Shown here: one piece after another, positions 43,820 to 51,526 of the stretch | Layout of the letters: each line of letters begins with the position of its first letter | How positions within the stretch are numbered: the stretch's first letter is position 1 | Origin: Microbispora sp. H11081 | GTDB lineage: Bacteria; Actinomycetota; Actinomycetes; Streptosporangiales; Streptosporangiaceae | DNA length: 64,000 nucleotides | Assembly (NCBI RefSeq): GCF_012999535.1 | Contig: NZ_JABBWV010000010.1 | Span: forward strand, 186,001 to 250,000 | Reading direction: 5' to 3' | Made by a program: the position numbers and the translations under genes | Notes under the pieces: model-generated | Told to the model about the DNA's origin: nothing | Seen by the model: only the letters and a program-made list of their open reading frames with translations | Database searches by the model: none

Positions 43820-45238
43820 GTGGCGGAGCGGAGGATGCCGATCAGGGCGGCGATCGACGCGTCCGATCCGGGCGTCGTCATGCTGGAGACGCTGCGCGAC
43901 TCGCTGCAGAAGACCGACCCCGAGCTGATCAGAGCGGCGTCGGGCGAGTTCAGGAGCGTGCACGACAAGCTCAAGTCGGTGGTCGAGGTGCTCGACAGGC
44001 ACCTCGACTCCCTCGACAAGCACTGGACCACGGGTGAGGACGCCAAGCAGGTCAAGGAGCAACTCCGCCGGCTCAGGGCCTCCACGGTCGCGGTGATGAC
44101 CGCGATCGTGGACACCTCCGCTTCCGGGGGGCAGGCGGGGTCGCCCTCGGCGCGCGGCGTGGTGCCCGCACTGGACGTCTACGCCAGCTCACTCAACCAG
44201 TTCCGGGGCGAGAACGTCCCCGAGCCCACGAAGAGCGACATCGACTGGTACGACGCGGCCGTCGAGGCGGGGGCGGTCGGCGCGGCCGGCGGCGCCATCG
44301 TCGGGTCTCCCTTCGCGGGCGTCGGCGCCATCCCCGGCGCGGTCATCGGCGGCGTGGGCGGGTTCATCGTCGGCGGCCTGGCCGGCGCCATCGGCTCGGC
44401 CTTCGGCGACGGCCCCTTCTTCAACCTCTTCGGCGAGTCGAAGGAGGAGGCGGACATGAAGGCGGCCGAGGAGCACCTCAAGAAGCTCGCGCAGGCGACG
44501 CAGACCGCCAACGCGCTCTTCCCCGAGTCGCTCGACACCGACGTGCCGAAGTTCGACATGCCGCCACCGACGTTCAACCCGCTGACCGGCCCGGGGACGA
44601 CCCTTCCGAGCGGCATGGTCCCCACGGACGTGAAGGGCTGGCAGAGCCCGGCCTCGCTCGGCGACCTCGGCGCCGGCCAGAACGGCCTCGGCGACGGCGG
44701 CATCCCCGGCTGGGACGGCGCCGGCGACCCGTACGGCCCCGGCGGCGGGATCGGCACGGGACCTGGCGGCGCCGGTCCCGGCAGCGGACTCGACGGCGGC
44801 CTGAACGGCGGAGTCAACGGGGGCGCCGGCGCCCCAGGGCTGAACGGCTCCATGCCGAACGGCGCGAACGGCACGCGACTGGACGACGCCGGGCTCGGCG
44901 GCACCAGCCTCTCCGGCCACACCCCGCAGGCCGGCCTCCCCGGCGACCTGACCGGCGCGACCGGGCCGGGTCCCGGCACCGGGTACGGCGGCGGCGCGTA
45001 CGGCACGGGCGGCGGCGCGGGCGGCGTCGCGGGCCCGGGCGGTGGAGCCGGGGGCGTGGGCGTCAACGGGGCGGCGTCACGGGCCGTCGCGAACGGCGGG
45101 ATGATCCCGATGGCTCCGCACGGGGCGAGTGGGGGCGGCGAGCGCCAGGAGCATGAGCGCGGCACCTGGCTGCTGGAGGACGAGGACTTCTTCGTCAGCG
45201 ACCAGCAGACCACCTCCCCCCGCATCGACAAGGTCTGA
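43820..45238 (+). CDS. Gly-rich type VII substrate with glycine zipper and conserved C-terminal tail
   Basis: A 472-residue protein. The N-terminal ~110 residues are helical with an HWTTGED turn (DKLKSVVEVLDRHLDSLD / AKQVKEQLRRLRASTVAVM). Residues ~150-195 form a glycine-zipper segment (GAVGAAGGAIVGSPFAGV, GGVGGFIVGGLAGAIGSAFG) able to enter membranes. A helix (EADMKAAEEHLKKLAQATQ) follows, then ~200 residues of Gly/Pro/Asn low complexity, then IPMAP and the tail ERGTWLLEDEDFFVSD. GTG start behind GGAGGCG. It is probably exported with the small gene before it; the glycine zipper suggests a membrane-active effector, which is inference. Confidence 0.78.
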   Translation: MAERRMPIRAAIDASDPGVVMLETLRDSLQKTDPELIRAASGEFRSVHDKLKSVVEVLDRHLDSLDKHWTTGEDAKQVKEQLRRLRASTVAVMTAIVDTSASGGQAGSPSARGVVPALDVYASSLNQFRGENVPEPTKSDIDWYDAAVEAGAVGAAGGAIVGSPFAGVGAIPGAVIGGVGGFIVGGLAGAIGSAFGDGPFFNLFGESKEEADMKAAEEHLKKLAQATQTANALFPESLDTDVPKFDMPPPTFNPLTGPGTTLPSGMVPTDVKGWQSPASLGDLGAGQNGLGDGGIPGWDGAGDPYGPGGGIGTGPGGAGPGSGLDGGLNGGVNGGAGAPGLNGSMPNGANGTRLDDAGLGGTSLSGHTPQAGLPGDLTGATGPGPGTGYGGGAYGTGGGAGGVAGPGGGAGGVGVNGAASRAVANGGMIPMAPHGASGGGERQEHERGTWLLEDEDFFVSDQQTTSPRIDKV

Positions 45239-45257
45239 GCAGAGGAGGGGGACGACA

Positions 45258-45671
45258 GTGAGCTACGCGCCCGACAACGGATCGCCGCCGCCGAAGCTGG
45301 CGCTGCCGGAGAACTGGCCGGGCCTCGGCGGGGGCACGGAAGAGGTGTACATCGACCACACGCGGGTCCGGCAGATCCTCAAGGGGCTCCGGGACGAGCT
45401 CGGCACCCTGCGCGGACGCGCTCCCGCGAACATGAGCGCCACCTGGAGCGGCCCGGGGACCGCGGGCGAGGTGCAGGGACTGACCAACGTCGGTCCCACG
45501 GAGGCCGGCCCGTGGGAGGCGGCGAAATACTTCGGCCTGAACGCCGAGCAGGCCCACGAGGTGCTCGGCGGCAAGTACCAACTGCTGATCGACCGCATCG
45601 AGGCGATGGTGATCGCGGTGGAGCAGGCCGTCGTCAACTACGAAAAGGGCCACACGAGCAGCAGCGCGTGA
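45258..45671 (+). CDS. WXG100-like small ESX protein
   Basis: A 137-residue helical protein. I place the start at GTG 45258 (AGGAGGGG nine bases upstream); the open frame extends back into the preceding gene but that part is shadow. It has helix 1 (VRQILKGLRDELGTLRGR), an ATWSGPGTAGEV turn close to WXG, and helix 2 (AAKYFGLNAEQAHEVLGG..LIDRIEAMVIAVEQAVVNYE). It lies 28 bases ahead of the third Gly-rich protein gene and is probably its secretion partner. Confidence 0.82.
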   Translation: MSYAPDNGSPPPKLALPENWPGLGGGTEEVYIDHTRVRQILKGLRDELGTLRGRAPANMSATWSGPGTAGEVQGLTNVGPTEAGPWEAAKYFGLNAEQAHEVLGGKYQLLIDRIEAMVIAVEQAVVNYEKGHTSSSA

Positions 45672-45699
45672 GCTGCCGAGGGCAAGGGGAAAGATCGCG

Positions 45700-47115
45700 A
45701 TGGGGGCCGAAGCCGGCTGGGAGCCGATCAAGATATACGTGAGCCTCGACGGGCTCGACCCGGGCAACCTCACCCGGGAGCAGATCAAGCAGAAGCTCGA
45801 CGCCGCGAGCCCCGACGCCATGCGCCGAGCCGGCCGGGCGTTCACCGACGCCGCCGGCCTGGTGGGCGGGAAGGGCGGCGAGACCGGCATCCAGGCGGCC
45901 CTGAGCAGGACCGCCAGGGAACTGGCCTCCGCCTGGCGCGGCCCCGCGGCCGAGCAGGTGCAGACCGCCCTCCGCGCTTTCTACGCCACGGCGGGCGCGC
46001 TGGGCGACGCCATGACCGACAGCGGGGAGGCGATGGCCCGGTACGCCGACGTGGTCAGCGCCGCGAAGACGAACTTCCCCGCCGCCCCGGGCGGCTCTGA
46101 CGACGGCGCGGGCGGCGGCCGGAGCGGGAGCCCCTCCCCCACGCCCTCCCCTTACCCACCTCCATCGTCCTCGTCCTCCGCCTCGTCCCGGAGCCTCCCC
46201 ACGCCTTCCCCGTCTCCCGGCCCCGCGCCCTACCCCAACGAGCACGAACCGGCGAGGGAACACTTCCGCAGGCTCAACCAGCGGATCCAGGAGGCCAACA
46301 ACGTCTTCGCGGAAGGGCTCGCCTTCCAACTGCCCGCCGTACAGCCGCTGAGCATCGACCTGGTGGACGCTCCCCGCGTCACCGTGGGCGGGACGGGCGC
46401 GCCCACCACGACCTCCGACGGCGTATGGCGCGGCGGCTCGTACGGTGACGGCACGGCCGGCTCGGGCTCGGGCGGGTCCGGTGGCTCGGGATCCGGCGGC
46501 GACGGCTCGGGCGGCACCGGTGGTGGCTCCAGTGGCGGCTCCGGCGGCGCGGGCGGTTCTGGCGGCGGTTCGGGCTCAGAAGGCGACCAGGGCGACGGCG
46601 GTGCGGGCGGCGGCGCCGGTGACCCGGGAACGGGCCTTCCGCCGGGGGCGGGACAGCAGCCCGGCGCGGGACAGCCGGGCGGGTCGGGCGACGGGTCGGG
46701 CACGGCTCCCGCCGTGATCGGCGGCGGTTCGACGGATCTGGCGACCACCCATCCCCTGCCCGGCGCCACGACCCCCACGGGCACCGCCCCCAACCCGCTG
46801 ACCGGCCACCCTGACCCGCGGATGCCCATGCCGACGGTCGGCCCCACCGGCACGCTGCCACCGGGCGGCGTGATCGGCGTGTACGGCGGGGCGCGCTCCG
46901 GCTACGGGGTCGGCGGTGCCGCCGGGGACGCCGGGGGCCTCCTGGGCGGCTACCGGGCCGGCCAGGGCGGGCCGGGCTCGTCCTTCCTGCCCTACGCGCC
47001 AGGAGCGGCCGGCGCCGGGACGAACGGGCAGGACGAACGCGAGCGGGAGATCTACGACCCCGAGCCGGATCCCTGGCGGGTGACGAGCACGACCAGCCCC
47101 GACCGCATCGGCTGA
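45700..47115 (+). CDS. WXG100-like Gly/Ser-rich type VII substrate
   Basis: A 471-residue protein. Residues ~15-130 form a WXG100-like helical domain with ASAWRGPAAEQV as the turn and flanking helices (AALSRTARELA; ALRAFYATAGALGDAMTDSG). A Ser/Pro stretch (~145-175) leads to a second helix (HFRRLNQRIQEANNVFAEGL), then a long Gly/Ser repeat region (~250-320) and a Pro/Gly tail with SSFLPYAPGAAGAG, charged EREREIYDPEPDPW and a final SPDRIG. The tail parallels those of the 41321 and 43820 proteins. It is the last gene of the plus-strand series before a convergent YbaB-like gene. Confidence 0.8.
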   Translation: MGAEAGWEPIKIYVSLDGLDPGNLTREQIKQKLDAASPDAMRRAGRAFTDAAGLVGGKGGETGIQAALSRTARELASAWRGPAAEQVQTALRAFYATAGALGDAMTDSGEAMARYADVVSAAKTNFPAAPGGSDDGAGGGRSGSPSPTPSPYPPPSSSSSASSRSLPTPSPSPGPAPYPNEHEPAREHFRRLNQRIQEANNVFAEGLAFQLPAVQPLSIDLVDAPRVTVGGTGAPTTTSDGVWRGGSYGDGTAGSGSGGSGGSGSGGDGSGGTGGGSSGGSGGAGGSGGGSGSEGDQGDGGAGGGAGDPGTGLPPGAGQQPGAGQPGGSGDGSGTAPAVIGGGSTDLATTHPLPGATTPTGTAPNPLTGHPDPRMPMPTVGPTGTLPPGGVIGVYGGARSGYGVGGAAGDAGGLLGGYRAGQGGPGSSFLPYAPGAAGAGTNGQDEREREIYDPEPDPWRVTSTTSPDRIG

Positions 47116-47125
47116 CGCGCCGTCC

Positions 47126-47156
47126 ACCGGCGTTCACCGGGCCAGGGCCCGCCGGT
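47126..47156. terminator. Possible terminator between convergent ESX genes
   Basis: ACCGGCG (47126-47132) and CGCCGGT (47150-47156) can pair around a 17-base loop that contains a further GGGCC/GGGCCC stem. The right arm touches the stop of the minus-strand YbaB-like gene. Confidence 0.4.
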
Positions 47157-47596
47157 CAGAGGTCCAGCCTGCGGCTGATCCGGTCGAGCTCGCCCAGCAC
47201 GTCCTCCGCGGTCCTGTCGAAGGCGGCCTCCGCCTCCTTCACCTGGGCGAGCACGGCCTCGGGATCGTTCAGGAACCTCGTCTGGTCGCCTTCCTGCCCG
47301 AGCGCCTCGGCCATGGCCTGGTTCATCTGCCGGTACAGGTCGTCGGAGGCGGCGCGCACCGTCTCCTTGATCCGCTCGGCCAGCTCGCCCGAGCTCAGCC
47401 GCATCGCCTTGGGGTGAAGCTCCAGCTCGCTCAGCCCCTGGCTGGTGCACTCCACCTCGACCAGGCCGCTCTCGTCCGAGGCACGGCCGACGAGCGAGGC
47501 GAGGGTCACCTGGAGCCGTTCGACGGCCGCGATCCTGGCGTCGGCCCGCCGGGTGAACTGCTCCACGTCGAAATCGTCGAATCCGCTGCCTGCCAT
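47156..47596 (-). CDS. YbaB/EbfC-like protein 2
   Basis: A 146-residue YbaB-like protein: N-terminal helix (VEQFTRRADARIAAVERLQV), beta strands (LVEVECTSQGLSELELHPKA), then RLSSGELAERIKETVRAAS and a long C-terminal helix. The pattern (short helix, two strands with a Gly turn, long helix) matches the other three YbaB-like proteins of this locus. It is transcribed alone against the Gly-rich protein genes. A role as nucleoid protein or as type VII chaperone cannot be separated from sequence alone. Confidence 0.82.
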   Translation of the reverse strand: MAGSGFDDFDVEQFTRRADARIAAVERLQVTLASLVGRASDESGLVEVECTSQGLSELELHPKAMRLSSGELAERIKETVRAASDDLYRQMNQAMAEALGQEGDQTRFLNDPEAVLAQVKEAEAAFDRTAEDVLGELDRISRRLDL

Positions 47597-47706
47597 CTAA
47601 GCCCCCTATTTCCGAAGTTTCCGGAACACCGGCACGCTAACGCATCAAAGGTGGGCTTAACGGCATTTGCGCACTAGCCGTTACATGTCAGTGAACAGGG
47701 CCCGAA

Positions 47707-47729
47707 TTTCCGCTTTCCACCTGCGGAAA
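47707..47729. promoter_or_regulatory. Inverted repeat in a divergent gap
   Basis: TTTCCGC (47707-47713) and GCGGAAA (47723-47729) form a perfect seven-base inverted repeat with a nine-base spacer between the divergent starts of the YbaB-like gene (47596) and the plus-strand gene at 47782. The gap also holds TTTCCGAAGTTTCCGGAA near 47608, which repeats the TTTCCG half. A possible operator. Confidence 0.4.
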
Positions 47730-47781
47730 CGTCACTCCCGCGGATAGCCGGACTCCGGAGCCCGGTGATAGGGAAGATCAC

Positions 47782-48348
47782 GTGTCGTACGGCGCAATCC
47801 CCTCCGGCGGGCCATTCGAGACGCCCGGAGCCCCCGCCCCCTCCGCCGCTCCGACGGCGACCCCTTCGGCGAGCCCCGTCGTGAGCCCCGTGGTGACCCC
47901 TGTGGTGAGCCCATGCCCGCACACGCCCGCGTGCCCGGCCGGTCCATGCCTGCCGGACTCGATTCGGGCGCGGGGAGCGCCCTCCGGGACCCCGGCGGCG
48001 ACGCCGTCGCCCGACGGCGGCTCCTCCGGCCTGACCGGCTACGAGGTCGCCGTCGGCTTCATCAGGAAGTTCGCCGCGACGATGGGCGACTCCGCGGAGG
48101 GCGTCCTGCGGGTGAAGGACGCCACTCCCCGGTTCCAGGGTTGGAACCTCGCTCCGCTCGCCGGGGTCCCCATCGTCGGGCTCGCCTTCGTCCACCGGTT
48201 CAACACCGTCTCCGACACCTGGTCGGGCGCGGCCGGCATCCTCGGCGACGCCCTGCGCGGGGACGGCGAGACGTTGGTCAGGGCCGCCGGCAACTACGTG
48301 GCCGCGGACAAGGCCAGCCGGACGGCCGTACAGCAGACGCATCGCTGA
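47782..48348 (+). CDS. WXG-like ESX protein with Pro/Ser/Cys-rich leader
   Basis: A 188-residue protein. The first ~85 residues are low complexity (APSAAPTATPSASP, then VVSPVVTPVVSP) with a short Cys cluster CPHTPACPAGPC. The C-terminal ~100 residues are helical (GYEVAVGFIRKFAATMGDSA) with a DTWSGAAG turn, the WXG-like signature, and a final helix ending TAVQQTHR. It lies 10 bases before the 290-residue ESX-like gene, so the two are probably partners. GTG start at 47782, with GGGAAG just upstream. Confidence 0.75.
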   Translation: MSYGAIPSGGPFETPGAPAPSAAPTATPSASPVVSPVVTPVVSPCPHTPACPAGPCLPDSIRARGAPSGTPAATPSPDGGSSGLTGYEVAVGFIRKFAATMGDSAEGVLRVKDATPRFQGWNLAPLAGVPIVGLAFVHRFNTVSDTWSGAAGILGDALRGDGETLVRAAGNYVAADKASRTAVQQTHR

Positions 48349-48358
48349 GAGGATCCGC

Positions 48359-49231
48359 ATGTCGACCACGCCTGGCGAGCCGAACCTGCTCGTTCCCGGC
48401 CGGCCCGCCCCGGGTTCCGGGACGCTGTACGTCACGGACGCGGGCGGCAACCTCCAGCGGACCGTACACGTGCCGCAGGCCGGCGGAGCCGCCGCTTCCA
48501 CCGCCACCCGCACCGATCCCGGCTTCTTCCGCAACCTGGTCAAAGGGCTGCACCCGCTACGGCAGCAGACGCGCATGGCGATGGCGATGTCAGGGCTGGG
48601 GGGCGCGGCCCTCGCCCTGGACGTGGCGGCCACGCTGAACCTCGGCAATCCGTTCCTCTTCTACGACCGGCGTGAGCTGTGGAAGGAGATGGGAGGCCGG
48701 CTGGAGAGCGGCAGGTCCGACATCTGGTTCTCCTACTTCCAGGACGTCGGCCCGAACTGGAAGGGCCAGGCGGCCGACCTGCTCGCGCGGCGCGTCCGCT
48801 TCAACACCACGATCCTGTTCGACAGTCTCCAGCGCGTCACCGGTGAGATGAGCGGCGCGATGCAGAACCAGTTCAAGGAGGTCCTGGAGTACGACCTGTC
48901 GGTGTTCGGCCTCTACGCGGCCTCTGCGCCGATCCTCCGCACGCTGGCGGCGATGAGCGGCCACCCGGCCGGACGGGTCGCGCTGATATCGCAGGTGGGC
49001 GTCTTCGCCAGCGCGCTGGGCAACCTCGTCAAGCAGTTCGCCGACGTCTACATGGCCTGCGAGGGCGACCTCAACAAGGTCGAGCAGAAGCTCAACGACG
49101 TGCGGGCCGCATTCTTCGAGCAGGGCGACCCCGCGCGGGGCCACCGCGAGCTCACACTGACCCCCGCCGTGGCCGATCCCGCGCACATCCGGGACTACTG
49201 GCAGCCGGCGGGCGAGGAGGAGGGCCGATGA
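48359..49231 (+). CDS. WXG100-like ESX protein with hydrophobic helices
   Basis: A 290-residue protein. After a Pro/Gly-rich start comes a hydrophobic stretch (MAMAMSGLGGAALALDVAAT), then a WXG100-like pair of helices around PNWKGQAADLLARRV, followed by FKEVLEYDLSVFGLYAASAP and a hydrophobic VALISQVGVFASALGNLV. The C-terminal helix (GDLNKVEQKLNDVRAAFFEQ) resembles coiled segments of ESX substrates. It has the general plan of the 261-residue protein at 40532. GAGAGGA precedes its ATG; its stop overlaps the next YbaB-like gene by four bases. Confidence 0.75.
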   Translation: MSTTPGEPNLLVPGRPAPGSGTLYVTDAGGNLQRTVHVPQAGGAAASTATRTDPGFFRNLVKGLHPLRQQTRMAMAMSGLGGAALALDVAATLNLGNPFLFYDRRELWKEMGGRLESGRSDIWFSYFQDVGPNWKGQAADLLARRVRFNTTILFDSLQRVTGEMSGAMQNQFKEVLEYDLSVFGLYAASAPILRTLAAMSGHPAGRVALISQVGVFASALGNLVKQFADVYMACEGDLNKVEQKLNDVRAAFFEQGDPARGHRELTLTPAVADPAHIRDYWQPAGEEEGR

Positions 49232-49605
49232 GGAACACGGCCGCCTTCAACGAGGGCGGGGAAGGCGACGTCGCCGGGCTGGTGCGTGAGGTCCAGGGCC
49301 GCGTCGACGCGCTCGCCGGCCTGCTGCGCGGGCTGGGCGAGGAGGTGGCCGAGGGGACCGACGCCACGGGCGCCGTGGCGGCCCGGGTCTCGGGAACGGG
49401 CGACCTGCTCGGGCTGAGGATCGACCCGCGGGCGATGCGCGATCTCGACCACGAGGCGATGTCCGCGGCGATCCTGGCCGCGATCGGCGCGGCGCGGGCC
49501 GCGACGGGCGAAATGCTGGCCCGGGCCATGGCGGACTTCGCGGAGGAGCCGCCGCCGGGCGACCCGCTCGCCCCGTACGTCCGGGCCCTGCTGCGGGAGG
49601 AGTGA
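49228..49605 (+). CDS. YbaB/EbfC-like protein 3
   Basis: A 125-residue protein with the YbaB plan: helix (LVREVQGRVDALAGLLRGLG), strands (AVAARVSGTGDLLGLRIDPR) and helix (HEAMSAAILAAIGAARAATG). It overlaps the 290-residue ESX gene and the following YbaB-like gene by four bases each, so three genes are translationally coupled. Two tandem YbaB-like genes suggest a heterodimer. Confidence 0.82.
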   Translation: MRNTAAFNEGGEGDVAGLVREVQGRVDALAGLLRGLGEEVAEGTDATGAVAARVSGTGDLLGLRIDPRAMRDLDHEAMSAAILAAIGAARAATGEMLARAMADFAEEPPPGDPLAPYVRALLREE

Positions 49606-50003
49606 TCGTGGACGAGATGCGTGATCTCCGGGCCCGCATGGAACGGCTGTCGGCGGCGGCCGCGTGGATGGACGAACTCGCGGCCGAATGGAGCACGCGG
49701 GAGCACGTGGGCCGGGCCGACGAGGGCCGGATCACGGCGACCGTCGACGCGGTCGGCACGCTCCGCGCCCTCGACATCCACCCGCTCAGCATGCGCGGGC
49801 TCGACAGCCGCGCGCTGGCCGAGGCCGTTCTGAAGGCCGTACGGCGGGCCGAGGCGGCGGCGCGGGAAGCGCAGGAGGCGATGCTGCGCGGCGGGCTCGA
49901 CGCGGCCGGAGTGCCGCACCTGACCGGCCTTCTCGACGACGCGCGCCGCGCCTTCGGCCAGCGGACGTCCTCATCGGACACCGACCGGCGTCCGCCGCCG
50001 TAG
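49602..50003 (+). CDS. YbaB/EbfC-like protein 4
   Basis: A 133-residue protein (or 131 if GTG 49608 is used) with helix (MRDLRARMERLSAAAAWMDE), strands (GRITATVDAVGTLRALDIHP) and helix (ALAEAVLKAVRRAEAAAREA), the same fold pattern as the preceding gene. GTG 49602 gives a GTGA overlap with that gene. It ends the coupled group; 93 bases downstream starts the PadR gene. Confidence 0.82.
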   Translation: MIVDEMRDLRARMERLSAAAAWMDELAAEWSTREHVGRADEGRITATVDAVGTLRALDIHPLSMRGLDSRALAEAVLKAVRRAEAAAREAQEAMLRGGLDAAGVPHLTGLLDDARRAFGQRTSSSDTDRRPPP

Positions 50004-50052
50004 CCCTCGCCCCGCCGTACGACGTCGACGCCCCCGATGCTCATTTCCTTGA

Positions 50053-50072
50053 ATAGTCATATTCTTGACTAT
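50053..50072. promoter_or_regulatory. PadR-type operator upstream of the PadR gene
   Basis: ATAGTCA (50053-50059) and TGACTAT (50066-50072) form a perfect seven-base inverted repeat with a six-base spacer, 25 bases before the PadR ATG. TTGACT within the right arm could be a -35 element, so binding would block transcription. Autoregulation by PadR proteins from such sites is common. Confidence 0.65.
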
Positions 50073-50096
50073 CCAAGGAACAGAGGGAGCGGTTCG

Positions 50097-50708
50097 ATGG
50101 CCCTACGGCACGCCGTCCTGGCGGCGCTGCTCGACGGAGAGCTCAGCGGTTACCAGCTCGCCAAGGCGTTCGACCTCGGCGTGGCGAACTTCTGGCACGC
50201 CCTGCCCCAGCAGCTCTACGCCGAGCTGGCGAAGCTGGAGCGGGAAGGACTCGTCGCGGGGCGGCAGGTCGTCCAGGAGACCCGGCCCACCAAGCGGCTC
50301 TTCCACGTCACCGACGCCGGGCTCGCCGAGCTGGAGCGATTCGCGTCGGCCGCGTCGAAGCCGTCGTTCGTCCGCGACGACCTGCTCGTCAAGGTGCAGG
50401 CCGCCGACCACGTCGACGCCGCGTCGCTGATCACGCAGGTCGAGGAGCGGGCCGCCGTGGCCGAGGCCAAGATCGACCTGTTCCGGCGCATTCTGCGGAA
50501 GATGCGCGGCGGGCTGAACGAAGAGGAGTTCCTCCGTACGGGCCGGCGCGTCGGGCCGTACCTCACCTGCCTGCGGGGTCTCGCGTTCGAGGAGGGCAAC
50601 CGCGACTGGTGCCTGCGCACCGCGGCGATCCTGCGGGAGAGGAGCGCCGCCACGCCACGGGAGGGGGCCGCGCCGGCCCTCGCGAGCCCGGAGGTGGCCC
50701 GTGCCTGA
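50097..50708 (+). CDS. PadR-family transcriptional regulator
   Basis: A 203-residue regulator. The N-terminal winged helix (ALRHAVLAALLDGELSGYQL, FWHALPQQLYAELAKLEREG, LFHVTDAGLAELERF) is typical PadR, and a C-terminal helical dimerisation domain (FRRILRKMRGGLNEEEFLRT) follows. I start at ATG 50097 because AGAGGGAGC precedes it and it begins at the conserved ALRHAVLAAL; the frame extends 20 codons upstream through the operator. Its stop overlaps the SGNH hydrolase gene by eight bases, so it probably controls that operon and itself. The inducer is unknown. Confidence 0.93.
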   Translation: MALRHAVLAALLDGELSGYQLAKAFDLGVANFWHALPQQLYAELAKLEREGLVAGRQVVQETRPTKRLFHVTDAGLAELERFASAASKPSFVRDDLLVKVQAADHVDAASLITQVEERAAVAEAKIDLFRRILRKMRGGLNEEEFLRTGRRVGPYLTCLRGLAFEEGNRDWCLRTAAILRERSAATPREGAAPALASPEVARA

Positions 50709-51483
50709 CGGTGAGCGCCTGCGTTACGTCGCACTCGGCGACAGCCAGACAGAAGGGCTCGGCGACGGCGACCCCGCCCACCCGCGCGGCTGGGCCGACC
50801 GGCTCGCCGAGCGGCTCACGGCCGTGGACCCGGAGGTCACGTACGCCAACCTCGCGGTGCGCGGGCGGCTCGCCGGGGAGGTGCGGGCCGAGCAACTCGC
50901 GCCTGCCCTGGCCCTGCGCCCCCATCTGGTCACCGTCGTCGCGGGCGTCAACGACCTGATGAGGCCGCGTTTCGACGCCGCGGAGGTGGCCGGGCACCTG
51001 GAGGCCATGTTCGCCGATCTCACGGCCTCCGGCGCCCGCGTCGCGACCCTCACGTTCCCGGACGTCGGGAAGATCGCGCCGATCGCCCGGCCGCTCCGGG
51101 CGCGGGTGTTCGAGCTCAACGACCGGATCCGGGAGGCGGGGGCGCGGCACGGGGTGGTGGTCGCGGAGACGGCGCCCCACGCCGTCTGCACCGATCCCCG
51201 GTTGTGGAGCGCCGACCGGCTCCACGCGAGTCCGCTCGGCCACGAGCGCATCGCCGCGGCCATGGCCCACGCCCTCGGCCTGCCCGGCAGCGACGACGGC
51301 TGGACGCTCCCCCTGCATCCCGTGGTGGATCCCGCCGGGTGGGGGCGGGCTCTGGGCGCCGAGTTGCGCTGGGCGGGCACGTTCCTCGGCCCGTGGCTGG
51401 TGCGGCGCCTCCTCGGCAGGTCGTCCGGCGACGGCCGTACGGCCAAGCGTCCCGCCCTGCTGCCCGTGCGGCCGGCCGCGTGA
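50701..51483 (+). CDS. SGNH/GDSL-family hydrolase
   Basis: A 260-residue esterase/lipase-type hydrolase. Block I GDSQTEG places the nucleophile Ser at residue 15; a Gly occurs in the ANLAVRGRLAGE block; block III is GVNDLM; block V is DRLHASPLGHERIA with the Asp-His pair. No signal peptide is evident, so it is probably cytosolic. The final ~50 residues (GWGRALGAELRWAGTFLGPW onwards) extend beyond the core. It overlaps padR by eight bases. Substrate unknown; the link to the surrounding secretion locus is not obvious. Confidence 0.93.
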   Translation: MPDGERLRYVALGDSQTEGLGDGDPAHPRGWADRLAERLTAVDPEVTYANLAVRGRLAGEVRAEQLAPALALRPHLVTVVAGVNDLMRPRFDAAEVAGHLEAMFADLTASGARVATLTFPDVGKIAPIARPLRARVFELNDRIREAGARHGVVVAETAPHAVCTDPRLWSADRLHASPLGHERIAAAMAHALGLPGSDDGWTLPLHPVVDPAGWGRALGAELRWAGTFLGPWLVRRLLGRSSGDGRTAKRPALLPVRPAA

Positions 51484-51488
51484 CCTCT

Positions 51489-51517
51489 CCCGGGTCGCCG
51501 GAGGCCGGCGACCCGGG
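51489..51517. terminator. Bidirectional terminator between convergent SGNH hydrolase and eccD
   Basis: CCCGGGTCGCCGG (51489-51501) pairs perfectly with 51505-51517 around a three-base loop, five bases after the hydrolase stop and ten before the eccD stop. A 13-bp perfect stem of this kind is a strong terminator even without a T-run. Confidence 0.85.
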
Positions 51518-51526
51518 CCGGGACGG

